Origin: Zygnema cylindricum
Taxonomy: Eukaryota; Streptophyta; Zygnematophyceae; Zygnematales; Zygnemataceae
Length of the DNA: 64,000 nt
Direction of reading: 5' to 3'
Assembly: GCA_037447655.1 (NCBI GenBank)
Contig: JBBHKE010001732.1
Span: 1-64,000, forward strand
Part shown: positions 1-12,400 of the stretch, in pieces
How the letters are laid out: each line of letters opens with the position of its first letter
Position numbering within the stretch: position 1 is the stretch's first letter
Translations under genes and position numbers: made by a program
Notes under the pieces: model-generated
What the model saw: only the letters and a program-made list of their open reading frames with translations
The model's database searches: none
Told to the model about the DNA's origin: nothing

Positions 1-345
1 TCCCTCTTTATTGTTATTTTTGTTTCTTTTTATTTATTTATTTATTTATCTTTTTATCTATTTAATCATTGTTTTCTTTTACATATATGTATATGTTTTA
101 TATGTATATTTGTTTTATATGTATATTTTTATTATGTATATATCTATGCTTCTTTTTTTTCAGTTAATTCTTGTTTTTATTTTTTTGTTCCTTTTCTTAT
201 TCCTTTTTTTAATTTCTTTTTTGTACCTTTCCTTTTTTCCGTATTTTCCTTCTTTCCTTTGTTCTTCTTTGTATTCCTCCCTACTTCCGTTTTTTTCGTT
301 TTGTTTTGTTTCTTTTCCCTTCCCCCCTTTTTTTTTTAAATAGGG
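1..345. repeat. T/pyrimidine-rich low-complexity tract
   Basis: The plus strand is almost entirely T with some C, including TTTA and TTTTC runs. The 110-residue open frame through it encodes only Phe, Leu, Ile and Tyr and is a composition artefact. No gene is seen. Confidence 0.8.
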
Positions 346-664
346 GCAATTCTTTCCGGTCTGGATTCAAAATCGATCGGAATTCTTATGCATCGAATTT
401 CCTCAAATTTTAAACTGAGGGAGGGAGTGGAGGGAGGAGAGGGAGAGACTCTAGAATCTCTACTTTCTTGGACCCTCGGATTGAGTAAATCAAATCTTAC
501 GTCATCCGATATTCTCAGATTATATTGTCGATCTGAATCTCTCGCGAAAATGATTCTACTTGTGGAACAATTTTAGTTGAGGGAAAGAAATTATTTGTAT
601 AAATAGTGTTTAGTAATGAATACAAATTATATTTGATTGTTCTCTACAATAAATTGAATCACTT
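346..664. other. Intergenic, nothing recognised
   Basis: A short purine-rich patch (GGGAGGGAGTGGAGGGAGG near 420) lies in otherwise unremarkable AT-rich DNA. A 62-codon open frame at 388-576 has no recognisable motif. Confidence 0.5.
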
Positions 665-1330
665 TTTAATTTATTTCAAAAATGTTTAGTGTTATTGGAA
701 GAAATTGAAAGGAGATTGAACGAAAATTGGAATAAAATTGAATGGAAACTGAAAGAATTTGAGAGGAAATTGAAATAAGTTGAAAGGAATTGGAAGGAAA
801 TTGGAAAAATTTGAGTGGAAAATTAAAGGAACCAGAAAGAAGTTGAAAGAAATTGTTCAAAGAAGTTCAAAGGAAACGTGAAGGAAATTGAAAGAAATTG
901 AAAGAAACTGAATGGAAATTGAGATAATTTGAGAGGAAATGGAAATCAAGAAATGGAAGAAGTTGAATGAAAATTGAAACTACTCGAAAGGCAATCTTGA
1001 GAAAGAAATGGAGAGTTTTGAAAGTAATTTAAAGGAAATTGGAAAAAATAAATGGAAAAAGTTAAAAGCAAAAAAGTTGAAACAAATACAAGACAGTGAA
1101 TGTACAATGAAACAAAGTGAAATGAAATTGAAAGAAAGAACGGAGAAAATTAAAATAACCTGAAAAGAAATAGAAAGGAAATTGTGCTCTGAATTTCTTG
1201 CGAACATTATTTAACTTTTGAGACAGGTGTAATTGAAAAAAAAAAAAAAATTGAGAGAAAAATGGAAGAAAATCGAAAGATTCATTGAAGGGAAATCGAA
1301 AGAAAAATGGAAAAACATGAAACATTGTAG
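665..1330. repeat. Degenerate GAAATTGAAAGG minisatellite
   Basis: About 660 bp of imperfect 11-12 bp units built on GAAATTGAAAGG or GGAAATTGAAAG. Variants such as GAATGGAAATTG and AGTTGAAAGG show advanced decay. The Phe/Ser-rich minus-strand frames here are artefacts of the repeat. Confidence 0.8.
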
Positions 1331-2593
1331 GAATTTGAAAAAAGCGGATAAAAATGGGTGTAAAACTGTAAATGTTTTAATATTTTGCTACGCATGTGAA
1401 TAAGGAGACTTGTAGGTCTAGTTCTACACTAGGGATTGAGATTTTTTGTCTTATTCACCTAATTTTGTACGCAAATTGAAGGTTTAAGTGGAGAATTGTT
1501 GCCTACCATCGTGCATTTTAATATATCCTGCGTTTTTTTCTTTTTTTATACATTCGAGTCTTTAGCATTTGGAAGTAAATAAATAAACTGGAAAACAATT
1601 GTAAGACTTAATTAAGAAAGCACGATGGTAAAGTTTATGGGAACAAAAATGAAAAAAGAAAGGCAAAAATGAAACAGAATAACTGAAGGAGCGTGGAAGC
1701 AAACGGTTGTCTTCTACACTAATTGGGAAGAAGCTAATAACGCGAAAAAAAAAGAAAGATTAGATTATTGATGCATTTATGAAGCAATACATACACTCTA
1801 TATTTCCCGTTTTATCAATTAGACATCAGTTGTTAAAACATATCTTCACATGGATATCCGATGTCAGTATACTGTCAGTTTCTCAAGGTATGTCGCATGT
1901 CTTTTCGTCACAAGTTTACACATTTCCTTTTATAGCGTGGATAAACTGATACATTAACCAATTTATGAACTAACGGTAAGACCAAAAAAAATATTATCCG
2001 GCATCGGGTTTATTAGGGTAAAAACCCTAAAAAACTCTAAAAACCCTTAGGCAAAACAAAAACATTTAGAAAGTACGCACATGATCATTAATAATTCGTA
2101 AAAATCTATCCCTGACTTACCGATAATCGATATAGTGGCTCGATGTATTGTAGAATAATACTACGAAATCTTCAATATATTGGTTCGATATAGCAAATTT
2201 TAGGATTTGATTGGTTTCTACTAATGTTGTGTATCGGGTAGTTTCATATCGTGATAAATCTAATACCGATAAGTCAAAATATCGAACGGTGAGGGGGGCC
2301 AACATATCCTTCTAGGACCAACAAAAATTTATCGGGATGTATCGGGTGGGGGAGGAGGTCCGTACAAAATCATTACGGAAATAAGTACGAAAATGTAAGG
2401 AGGTATTGCAAGGCGGGGGGGGGGGGGGGGAAAGGGGTGTGTGGGTTGAGGGGCTTTTGAAAAAAACTTGGTAATCCACTCCGTAGCAGCGTATAAAGGT
2501 ATCGCAATAGTTATCACCTTGATAACTTATTGAGATATTAGCCTTCCCGATGTATCGGACAAATTTGTCAATTATCGGTAAGATACACAACAC
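1331..2593. other. AT-rich intergenic with clustered TATCG words and a G16 run
   Basis: No gene seen. From about 2100 to 2590 the words TATCG, ATCGG and CGATA recur many times on both strands, as in a heavily diverged repeat. A run of 16 G begins at 2415. Minus-strand open frames of 62-97 codons across this part are Pro/Ile-rich products of the repeat. Confidence 0.5.
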
Positions 2594-3432
2594 TACACCG
2601 CTCATCGTTATTAGTGCTAAAACAAATTAGCGTAAACGCTAATGCAGTGTTAATAACACTATTTTGTGCTTTTGGGTCGAAAAATGTAACATTAACACTA
2701 ATTTTGGCATTTAACGCCAATTTCTGTGTCGACATTGTAGCAACTACGCTGGGGTATCATCCACACTATTTTAGGTCTAAGTGTACCACCTTGACAGCAT
2801 TCAACTAGATTCGTACTTGTGGGTTTTGGAAATTGCACAGAATACATTAATTAGAGTAAAATGCAGCCGTATTTTTGGTTACTTTAAGCTATATTATGCT
2901 TAATACGCTATATTACGCTACATTATGTCCGCTCTTTCCGGCGCCTAACAGGTATTGAAAGTTAATTTGCATCCGATTGACACTTAACGTTGTAGAAATG
3001 AGATGTCATGAGGATTTATTGTACAAAAATAGACTTGTCGTATATAACGCTAATTCAAACGAACATAATATAAAGTGGTTACACTAAATGAAAACTTTTC
3101 ATATTAGCGTTAATTCTGTTTTAATGTTAATAACACTAATTTATGATTTTGGGCCAAAAAAAGCCGCAAGAAAACTACACCGTGAATCGTTATTAGCGTA
3201 TTGAACGCTAATTCGGTTCCCCCAAATTTTTCCCAAATTCTCAAATAGAATTATCCATACTATTTAAAAAAAACCCTAATTTCTAATTAGTGTAAATGAT
3301 TTCTTTGAAAAATTTCAAATTCCCAATTAGCGTTAATAACTGTAATTATTCTTATACGCTAAAAAAAATTCTACGCTAGTAACGATTCGCGGTGTACTGT
3401 ACTGATATTAGCAAATAATAGTGAGCGGTGTA
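2594..3432. mobile_element. TA-flanked inverted-repeat element (MITE), outer copy
   Basis: The left end reads TA then CACCGCTCATCGTTATTAG, and the right end is its imperfect reverse complement ending CGGTG then TA. The TA dinucleotides are the presumed target duplication, as in Tc1/mariner-type elements. Internally it has repeated short words such as TTAGCGTTAAT and ACGCTAAT and no coding capacity. It is interrupted by the related element at 3176-3396, leaving about 620 bp of its own. Superfamily assignment is an inference from the TA flanks. Confidence 0.65.
3176..3396. mobile_element. TA-flanked MITE nested in a relative
   Basis: A 221 bp non-coding element with left end TA CACCGTGAATCGTTATTAGCG and right end CGCTAGTAACGATTCGCGGTG TA. 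The terminal repeats are about 20 bp with few mismatches. It sits inside the 2594-3432 element, so it inserted later. Confidence 0.75.
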
Positions 3433-3668
3433 GTTTTTAGTTTTAAGCACTCGTGTACTTTCTTGCTACAAAATAGTGAAATACGGTTGTGATACTTGGC
3501 GACAGTTCATACTTTATTGTAGAACTATATCTTGAATAGTACAATATATCACAAAAGGTGGTGTAACGGAAATCTTCAATTATCTGCCAAGTCCCGATAT
3601 ATTGTCACGGCTTACCTCAACAATCAAATACCATTAGCGCAATTGATCCACTTCATCTAGGTCGGTTT
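3433..3668. other. Spacer before the tRNA cluster
   Basis: AT-rich spacer with no feature recognised. It ends in a segment similar to the leader between the first two tRNA copies (CTTCAYCTAGGTC), so flanking DNA was duplicated along with the tRNA. Confidence 0.5.
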
Positions 3669-3739
3669 CGCGCCAAACAGAGGTCGAACCTGCGACCTTT
3701 TGCTTAGGAAGCATACACTATTCAGTGAGTTACAGGCGC
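3669..3739 (-). pseudogene. tRNA-Arg(CCU)-like pseudogene, copy 1
   Basis: Same sequence as the intact neighbour at 3802-3874 but 71 nt instead of 73. Two nt are missing between the D-arm and anticodon stem, and there are further changes in the D-loop, the T-stem (ACCTCTG) and the acceptor 3' strand (TTTGGCGC). The CCT anticodon and the GGTTCGACC part of the B box remain. The D-stem cannot pair normally, so it is probably not functional. Confidence 0.75.
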
Positions 3740-3801
3740 AAATGTGCCAGAAACAATCAAAAATAATCACCAAAATTGATTCTCTTCACCTAGGTCATCA
3801 C

Positions 3802-3874
3802 CGCGCCAGACAGGGGTCGAACCTGCGACCTTTTGCTTAGGAAGCAAACACTCTATCCACTGAGTTACAGGCGC
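3802..3874 (-). tRNA. tRNA-Arg (anticodon CCU)
   Basis: A 73-nt cloverleaf can be drawn on the minus strand: acceptor GCGCCTG/CTGGCGC (one T-T mismatch, which I also recall in other plant CCU tRNAs), D-stem ACTC/GAGT with AGTGGATA loop, anticodon stem TTTGC/GCAAA around TTCCTAA, variable AGGTC, T-stem GCAGG/CCTGT with loop TTCGACC, and discriminator G. The B box GGTTCGACCCC is intact. The A box has TAAC where TAGC is usual. No intron and no encoded CCA, as expected for a eukaryotic nuclear gene. It decodes AGG. Nothing rules out function, but expression cannot be judged. It is the middle of three related copies. Confidence 0.88.
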
Positions 3875-4120
3875 ACACGTGAAAATCATATTTGCCATAC
3901 AATTTAATTTTTTAATCTTACTTTGAAAATCGAAGTTATCGCGATAAAAATACCCTTAGCTTTAGATTTTATGACATCATCCACGCCAGACAAAACAATC
4001 GCAGCTTTAGATCTTGGACACTTTTCTACTCGAAAATCCGTCACATCGCGAGAAAATTATTCACAGATGTAAAAGATGTCTTAAATATCTGCCAGGGAGG
4101 AGTTAGTGAAGTTTATTCTG

Positions 4121-4193
4121 CATGTCAGGCAGTGGTCGAACCTGCGAACTTTTGTTTAGGAAGCAAACACTCTATCCACTGGGTCAGAGGCGC
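4121..4193 (-). pseudogene. tRNA-Arg(CCU)-like pseudogene, copy 3
   Basis: The full 73-nt length and CCT anticodon are kept, but the acceptor stem is broken: the 5' strand is GCGCCTC and the 3' strand reads CTGACAT instead of CTGGCGC. The D-arm has ACCC instead of ACTC and the anticodon stem is AAACA on one side. A decayed copy of the gene at 3802-3874. Confidence 0.75.
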
Positions 4194-4904
4194 ATATTAT
4201 GACGACAATCAGCTAAATTTATTTATAAATTTAACTTCTATAATCCAAAAGCTCCAAACCTCCTTAAAAATCCTCCTAAATACGGTTTACGGGGTGCGAT
4301 TGTGTAGTTTATATTGATCGAGAGGCCATGAATAGCCGGAAAAAGGAAAAAAACATACGATAACGAAGAGGTCAAAAAAGGGGAAAGGCCAAAGAGAGGC
4401 AAAGTAAATATTAAAATATGATAAACGAAAAAGCCAAAAGGAGAGGTTTTGTTGTTTAGTTTGTCTTTGCTGTTGAATATTTTACAAAGAAGACAAAAAT
4501 GAATTTATAGAGAAAACTAATGAAACAGATAGCCGTGTGAGCACTTCGAGGGAGAACTAATCGAAAGGGTGAGGTGTGAATAGTGTAGGTAGTCCTAGTA
4601 ACGCTAAAAGAAATTAAGGAATAAAGAGATTCTACGATAAGAATTTTCTACACTAAGAAATATATGTATCGATCTTTAATGAAATAAAGAGCGATGTGAT
4701 AAAGTACCACTTGTAATGTAGCGTTTAGGACTTAAATGATGTGAAAATATTCATAATTTTAATAGAGTTTGAATAGTCTAGTACATGGGAATCTGAAACC
4801 TTAAGCCCCCAAGGCAAGAAGGTGGGGAGAGAGTGAAAAGGTAAAGAGGTGGGTAAAGTAAGAAAATGGAGGAGAAATGGGGAGGGAAGGTGTATGGTCT
4901 AATG
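4194..4904. other. Intergenic, purine-rich
   Basis: No gene seen. A/G-rich plus strand (GAGGCCAAAAAGGGGAAAGGCC type words around 4350-4450 and 4800-4890) leading up to the left LTR at 4905. Confidence 0.5.
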
Positions 4905-5626
4905 TGTTAAAAATCGATAAAGTGCTCCAATAGAGATGCTCACACATGATAAATCAAATCTCACAGCGGATTCTTAAATAAACATATTCCACATAAAACA
5001 CTCACGGCTCACAATAAAACATGTCGGCCAAATATCAATATATTAAGCCGAAGATTTCTCAATACAACCTCTCTCCTTCACAGTTCTTCCCTCCTTAAAT
5101 CTTCTTCTCTCTCTACATCTTAATGTGTCTCTCTTTAAAACACATGATGCATCTCTACACAGACAGCATGATGCATCTCCCCAGACTGCATACTAAACTG
5201 ATGGAAAACACTTACTAATATACCTTCTTAACACCGATACCTTCTTAACACCGACAACTCAGGACCACTAACTCCACTAAATGAAAACAAACGAGGGCGC
5301 ACATGCGGACGTGCGCCTAAAAAACATTCAAGCGCCGAAGCAAAGTGACACGCACTTAAGGAACTAGACACTTACAACGCATTAAATATCATAGTCACCG
5401 TTCAAGACAATACAAGACAGATGTAACCAAACTGAACCATCACACACATAAATAATGTACCGGCAGGGTACTGAACCGCCGTACATTAAACAAACCACAG
5501 GTACTCGTGCAAGTCGTGAAACCATACTCAAACCCGAATAGCGCCACGCGAACCAAAAACGTCAACAAATCAGGAGACGGCCCATTCTCTACATCTCATC
5601 CGCCGATTCTTCCAATAATCCAAACA
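4905..5626 (-). repeat. LARD 3' LTR (left)
   Basis: 722 bp, TG...CA ends. Close match to 7803-8361 plus 12860-13017. Contains CT-rich runs (TTCTTCTCTCTCTACATC) and paired ATGATGCATCTC repeats. Confidence 0.85.
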
Positions 5627-7802
5627 ATCCCCCTCTTATTGGGAGAAGCAGTGGAATGCCACGCCACCAATTTTAGCCGCCCCCTCTTAAACATGTCACC
5701 GTACTAAAGTACAAGATCGAACATCAAAATATAACACTCCAACTTCCAATTTAGCCGTACACAAATTGAATCAGTTTTTTTTATTTTCTTTTCTTTTTTA
5801 CCAGGAGGACCACAGCAAGTGTAACTCCCCGAAATTGTCGCTCCCTCTCACACATCAGGTCACATGACCTGTTGAGAAAGCGTCAAGCATAACACAAATC
5901 ATAGACTCCATCCTCAAAATAAACAAACACGTAACTAGTTGTCACTTTTCAAACAAAGTTGAAACTGTCGCCCCTATCCGCGTCATAATCTCCAATGAAT
6001 CGGTACCTAACCAAAGACGAGCCCCAATTCCATCGTACCAAAAAGGTACGGAAATATTGATTGGCTGTCACAAAATAACTCCTCGCCTGACGATATGTTT
6101 TGAGGTCCAAAACCGGCCGCTGTAATATCCGGCATCGTTCCTTCTCCAAAGTACATGAGGCATTCGATTGACGCCCTGTACGGAACAAATACTCCTCCAT
6201 CGCAGATACGCCCAAATCATATTGCAAAAGTAGGTGAAAGTACACCCATATAATATGCCTATTGTACGCAAAAAATACAATATACCCTTAAGACCCATAA
6301 AGTATTGGCCGCAAAATGAAATAAAATAGTAATAGGGTTGAGTTGCACATGGATTCATAGAGAATTAAACGTCATGTCTAAATTTGAAAAAAAAAACGTA
6401 CAATTTTTTTTTTTTCTGTGAGTTTTGAGCGACTTTTATTTAAACCGTCATATTCGGACAATCAGACAGTCGCTGATCAAAGTAGCGATCTAAGAAAATC
6501 ACATAAAAAGCCTATAACACAACTAACGATAGGACTATCGTCAGATTTGGACAATCAGATGGTCGTCGATCAAAGTAGCGACTTAAGATGATCACATGAA
6601 AAGCCCATAACACAACTTACGATGAAGGCGCCAACAAAAGACCTACAATAGAAACGCCTACTTTTGAACTATGGCCCAAATAGATTTTATAAATACAAAT
6701 CTTCACGGCGTCTGTATAACTCCACAGCGATTCATGTAATCGCAATCTGTTTTAGGAGGCCTTCATGATCTCCTCTCGGACTTGCAACCGTCACACCAAT
6801 TTAGGCTCCACCGTAACTCTCGAACAGTCCGGAGTACCTCGTACTTCCAACTCCACGCCAAAATTTCTCACCAAAAGATGTACCAACAAAGTACCAAAAA
6901 TAACATAACGGCCACACACAAGTTCGGCGTTTGACAATGTTAGAAAACAGCCGAAATAGCCGGCAAAACACTGGCCGCGCTCCAACACGGAAAGTCACAA
7001 TATTCCTTGTCAAAAATTTCTCGTCAAAAGGAACTAAAACTTCAATTTGTAACAGTAACTGAACTGAACAATCATACACGCAGTACCATTTCACGGACCA
7101 AAACGAAACATCATATTAAACGCCCGCAATAATTGTGACCAGATTCACTTTCCGCACAATGAACCGTGGAATTTAACCATACATAATATTTCTCTTCGTT
7201 TCCTTCGCTTCACTTCACTCCTCCCTTCACACACAGACGCTTTTTTTACTCCGTTCACTCCTCACTGCAGCTTCAATCCTCAGAATTTCCAAACTTCCAT
7301 ACTTCCATTCGCTTTCTCTCTGAAGCTTCTCTACACGGTTAGACACATGTCTCCACATTTCGAACGATACGCCATTCCTCATCCTCGGAATTACAAGCAC
7401 CTACTCCACTTTTTTTTACTCATCTCTTTCGTTTTCTCTGGCTTCTTCTTCGACCAATTTCAACACAAACCGGAATCCGATTCCTTCGTCACAGGACTTG
7501 AATTCTCTGCAGCTGACCTCGAAGCTGTTTGCCCTGCCGAATCTGAATTCACTCTTCTCTTCTTCACCTTCTTCGACTTTTTCGACCTCTTCGGATTCTT
7601 TGACTTTTTCTTCATCGTCTTCTTCTTCTTTTACTTCGAAATAAGGATCACTTCCATCAGATCGCGATACGGTTCACTCTTCACAGGACAAAAGCCTTTT
7701 CTTCCTCCTATTACCTCTACTCCCTCACTGACTTTTACACTCAAAGTGGAGCATCTTACTCTCAAACTAAAATTGGAGCACTAACCTGGCTCCGATACCA
7801 CT
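5627..7802 (-). other. LARD internal region, no pol
   Basis: 2,176 bp between the LTRs. The left end carries the PPT and a short minus-strand frame like the end of copia RNase H (…MFKRGRLKL…), similar to the tail of the 38.8 kb copia. The right end is the PBS. Between them minus-strand frames of 65-98 codons overlap in different phases without known motifs; near 7550-7650 the minus strand is GAAGAAG-rich. I see no gag CCHC box, protease, integrase or RT motif. Confidence 0.65.
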
Positions 7803-8361
7803 TGTTAAAAATCGATAAGGTGCTCCAATAGAGATGCTCACACATGATAAATCAAATCTCACAACGGAAGCTTAAATAAACATACTCCACATAAAACACT
7901 CACGGCTCACAATAAAACATGTCGGCCAAATATCAATATATTAAGCTGAAGATTTCTCGATACAACCTCTCTCCTTCACAGTTCTTCCCTCTTTAAATCT
8001 TATTCTCTCTCTACATCTTAATGTGTCTTTCTTTAAGACACATGATGCATCTCTACACAGATTGCATGATGCATCTCCCCAGACTGCATACTAAACTGAT
8101 GGAAAACACTCACTAATATACCTTCTTAACACCGACAACTCGCTACCACTTACTCCACTAAGGGAAAACAAACGAGGGCGCCGAAGTCCACATGCGGACG
8201 TGCGCCTAAAAAACATTCAAGCGCCGAAGCAAAGTGACACGCACTAAAGGAACTAGACACGTATAACGCACTAAATATCATAGTCACCGTTCATGACAAT
8301 ACAAGACAGACGTCACCAAACTGAACCATCACACACATAAATAATGTATCGGCTGGGGTAC
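7803..8361 (-). repeat. LARD 5' LTR (right), first part
   Basis: Matches the left LTR from its TGTTAAAAATCG start up to GGGGTAC, where the hAT element begins. The remainder resumes at 12860. Confidence 0.85.
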
Positions 8362-8575
8362 CCGAGGTTTCAAAAGTCAAAATTTTACATAACCGAAAAC
8401 CGACCGTTTTTTTTTTTTCAAAATCTGAGTAACCGACGCCTGATCGCGTTATGTCACGCTCCAAAATTGTTATGCGTCAACTGACCGGCGTTTACGAAAA
8501 TAAAAATTAACCGAATCTTGATTTCTCGCGACTAACCGTGCTCACCCGTAACCGAAAAAGTACAAAATTAACCAA

Positions 8576-8784
8576 TGTACGACGTATGAATAAGCCAATA
8601 ATTACGATTTGTCGCGTTCCTTAAGATTTGCGAAATGAATAGTGTTACTACCGTGTCAGATTTGCGACGCTTTGTCGCGTTCCCTATGATTTGCGAAATG
8701 AATAGCGTTACTACAATACCGTGTCAGATTTGCGACGCTAATCATGATGTCACGTACTTCCAAGATACCAAAGAGTACAAAGTA
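8576..8784 (+). repeat. hAT internal direct repeat, left copy
   Basis: Starts TGTACGACGTATGAATAAGC and ends AAGAGTACAAAGTA, as does 12401-12640. Inside are two tandem units of about 65 bp built on GATTTGCGAAATGAATAGTG…GTGTCAGATTTGCGACGC; the right copy has three. Confidence 0.85.
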
Positions 8785-9103
8785 TTATGACGTTTTCACT
8801 ACGCGGTTTATAAAAACATATTCTGTCAAAACATACAGTTTCACGTCATTATGACGTTTGCACTACGCGGTTTGTGAAAACGCAGGCACATCATAACAAA
8901 TATTAAATCATTTTTTGTATTTTTTTTGTTAATACGGTATAGTTTTGTACGTTAGCCACACTATTTAAAATGGCACTATATTAAAGTTGCTAACGCCGAT
9001 TCTAAGAGTACCTTGAATAATGTAAAGAAAAATTTAGAGTTATTTACTCTTTTTAAGGTTTTTGGGTCATAATTTGTGGTGACGGAATTAGCGTTAATAA
9101 CGC

Positions 9104-9278
9104 TAATTACGGTTCGCGGTGTAGTGTAAATGGAAATTTATGATTAATAATACTATTTAATGGAATGAGACGTGGCACGTTATAGTCCACGTATTTAAAT
9201 AATGTTGTTAACTATATTTTGTGATTTTCGGCTATAAGTAGTAGTGACTTATTAATACTAATAACAATGAGTGGTGTA
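9104..9278. repeat. MITE right ends inside the hAT
   Basis: Two right-end-like sequences, …ACGCTAATTACGGTTCGCGGTG TA ending at 9123 and …CTAATAACAATGAGTGGTG TA ending at 9278, match the TA-flanked MITE family of 2.6-3.4 kb. I could not find matching left ends; the elements are broken or nested. Confidence 0.5.
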
Positions 9279-9936
9279 GTGGTACATCTCCCTTTGCAAA
9301 AAAATAGCTCGTGTATCTCTTCTTTTTATTATTTTGTCTTTTTGCAATCTCCCTTTACGAATAATTTTTTCCCTTGACAATCACCTCTTTCAAGGGATTT
9401 GTTCCTAATTTTGTGTGTAACTCTTATATTAATGCTTAAACCCTTATATTAATGTTTATCCTCTCGCAAATCTAATTTTTTCGCTAAATTTTCTGACGGT
9501 TTTTCTTTCGACTACGATACTATGTTATGAATTATGCAAAAACGGTAAATTTTCAATTATGTATGTTTTAAAAAAAAATCATAGTTTTCACATAGAAAAT
9601 CAATTGATAAAAAACACATTGTGATGAGCAAAAAAAACAAAAAATATTTTGTAGCATCAAATATAGAAATAAACAAATAACAACCTCGTTTTATTTTCGA
9701 CTCTATTGTACAAATTCTCAACCTCAAACTCAAAACTACACAAAAATCTATAAATCTAAATTTGGTATACATACGATGCTTTGGTAAATTTATAAAAATA
9801 AGCAATTCGGTTTAAATAAAAAAACAAAATAACACTAGAAAAATTGTGAAATACAACAAAAATTTCAAAGGAAAAAAAAACATGATAACTAATACAAAAA
9901 AATAACAATAATTAGAAAACAAAACAAAATAAAAAC

Positions 9937-12145
9937 CTATGCATTTAAAAGATCTCGGTTAGATCTAACACACAAAATATCATTAACAATTGAAGCAGCT
10001 AGTGAGCTCCTCTTCTTTGTTATCGTGTTCCTGGCATCCGAAAAATTGCATTCGGATATGGAGCTAGAAGCTAGAATAGCTAGAATAGATCTAGCAACAC
10101 CGGTTAGAACAGGAAATCCTCCATCTTTCGCACGTACATTTGATTTTTTTTCCACCATTCAAGCATGTTAAAGTTCAATCTTTCGTCGTTGGTTAATTTT
10201 AAATCAAAATAACGTTTCATTTCGTCGTTAACGAGCGTTTTTTTGTCGGTGGTAATAAGAACATCATTTTCCTCATCGCTCTCACCAAAATAATTGTGGA
10301 AACCGTCTTTACTTTGCGATGTTTTTTGTTTTTTTTTTATATGTTGAGGACTACCGAAATCAACGTCATCACCGAGGTCGTTTGCGAGTTCTCGAAGTTT
10401 GACCCTTGCGCTTTCAATTTCAGTTTTTGATACCCCAATTATTTCAAGCTTTTGTTTTTGTTGGGGGTCTAAGAGAGTCGCGACAATATGATACTCATGA
10501 AGGCACCACTTTGGTAGTGCAAATTTCACAAAAATTTGTTTTAATTTTCGCAAGTTTAGGGAATTGGCGGGGCATTCTATTTCACCGTCATTGTAAGATG
10601 TTTTTCTTATCTTACAATGGTTATGGAGAGACGATAGTTCAAACAAAACCAAATGTAAAGTTGGTTCTTTGATTTTTTCCAATTTTAGGGTCGCTTCTTG
10701 AAACCTTTCCAAAAATCGTATAAGTTCGGTAAGGTGAGTCTTATCGATACAAGGCAAAAGTATCAATTTATTTTTTGCTTGAGCGATTGGTCCTATCTCA
10801 TTGAATGCATCGTAAATACTTTTAAGAATTCGAGGCAAAGAATTCCACCGCGTTGCGTTTTTTTGTTTTAAAGTGTTTTTAAAAAGATTTTGTAAATTAC
10901 TCTGTTTGAAAAACGTGACTAATGATTTACACGCGTCAATTAGATCAAAAAAATCAAGAACTTCCACATCGTATTTGCCTTTTTTGGAAGTTCCGCTCTT
11001 ATTCAAGATCGTTGTCACAATTGTTGCAATTTTATGGTGCGCGCAAGGTATCCAAGTAAACATACTCGGTAGACTTTTAGTCGCACACATGCTAGAGCCA
11101 CTACTAGTCACGACAACGCAACGATGAACATTGGACATTTCAAAATTGGTCAAACAATTTTTAAAAGTCGTTAAAACATTTTCCGCAGTGTGTTTTTCCT
11201 CCGAAAAATGATCGACTTAAAGCGTCCGTGCATGAAGTTTAAATTCTTTGTCGATAAAATGAGCCGTTACTGACATGAATGAAGTTCCTTTAATTGTCTC
11301 GGTTCAGAAATCGGTCGTGAATGCGACAAAAATATTGTAATCAATATTTTCTCTAAGTTTTGGGATGATCAAACTACGAATATCTTTCACAGAAGATATA
11401 ATGTAGTTTTTTACACTATTGATGGACGAGAGTAGTTGCTCGATGTCAACACTTTTGTTGGACGAAAAACCAGCATCAAACAATTCTTGACAAAATGCTT
11501 GAAAACTTGGGGAAAAAAACAAAAAAAACAATAAGAAAATATCATACAATTACCAACCATGATTAATAAAGAAGGTTTATTCCGAAATGTTTTTTTTTTA
11601 TGGAAAGACAAATAAAAAACAATATCATGACAAACTAAGCTCAAATTTATAGTTTTATGAACAAAACGAGTTATAATGACATTTACACCCAAGCCATCTT
11701 AAATAGAATTTAAAATAAATCAAACCTGAACTGTCGACTATCGAAAATGGTCGAAGGTCTTCACAACACATCAACGCCACCATTTTCGCAATTTTTTTCG
11801 ATGATTCGTTTTCGCCTCAGTTTTTGAAAGAAACTTACGAAGAAGTCCTCTTGAATTATCGATATTGGCCAAATCTAAACATGTGTGAGTATTGATTGTT
11901 GAAGTATCGTTTGTTGACTTGTATTGATAAAATCTGAAACATATATTATAAGCCACAAAACCTGCCCCTTTTACCATGCATTTGTTTGATGTTCTAACTT
12001 CATAGACATGCTCAATTTTTTTCCAACAATTTGAAGTAGCCTTGCTTTCTTTCACTAGGTAATACTAAGCAATTTCACAATTTTTTGATTTTCGAAGTTC
12101 GTTTTGGATTGTAGTTTTAAGGGAAGCGAGGATGTTTTTCTCCAT
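9937..12145 (-). pseudogene. hAT transposase pseudogene (BED finger, DDE/RNase H-like core, hATC dimerisation)
   Basis: Reading starts at ATG 12145 (MEKNILASLKTT…). A BED-type DNA-binding finger lies at about 11900-12040 (CMVKGAGFVAYNIC…NTHTC), with a Tyr apparently replacing the first zinc Cys. The motif DLRPFSIVD follows near 11750, then an AT-rich intron of about 0.2 kb (roughly 11736-11521). Next come FQAFCQEL, the TTDFW region at 11304 with Trp changed to a stop, the catalytic-domain segment at 10160-11153, and the C-terminal hATC dimerisation block (GFPVLTGVARSILAI…ECNFSDARNTI). Lesions: stops near 12068, 11304 and 11218, and frameshifts near 11780 and 10150. The host enzyme would cut and paste the element using its inverted repeats; this copy cannot be active. 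Confidence 0.88.
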
Positions 12146-12400
12146 TTTAGTGTATGACTAAGTTTTGTTTGAATTGTGGTCGAGTTTCTCTAACTTAAAT
12201 AGCAATTCAATTTACCCATTTATTGTTTGACACATGTGAGTACGCCAATAATTAAAACTAGTCGTGGGAAATTGACGTAATAGTTTGATTTTCATTGATT
12301 TATTAACCAATTATTACTACATGCCGCATGACATTGACATAATAATATGATATATTTGTGGAAACACGGTATAAAATACGTAATTAGCACTTTGCAATCA

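Noticed and set aside
11-343. 110-codon frame resembling a membrane protein
   Set aside because: Only hydrophobic residues, because the DNA is a T-rich low-complexity tract.
7347-7784. 145-codon plus-strand frame with Phe-rich runs
   Set aside because: Lies antisense in the LARD interior up to the PBS. The Phe runs mirror GAA repeats on the other strand; no motif.
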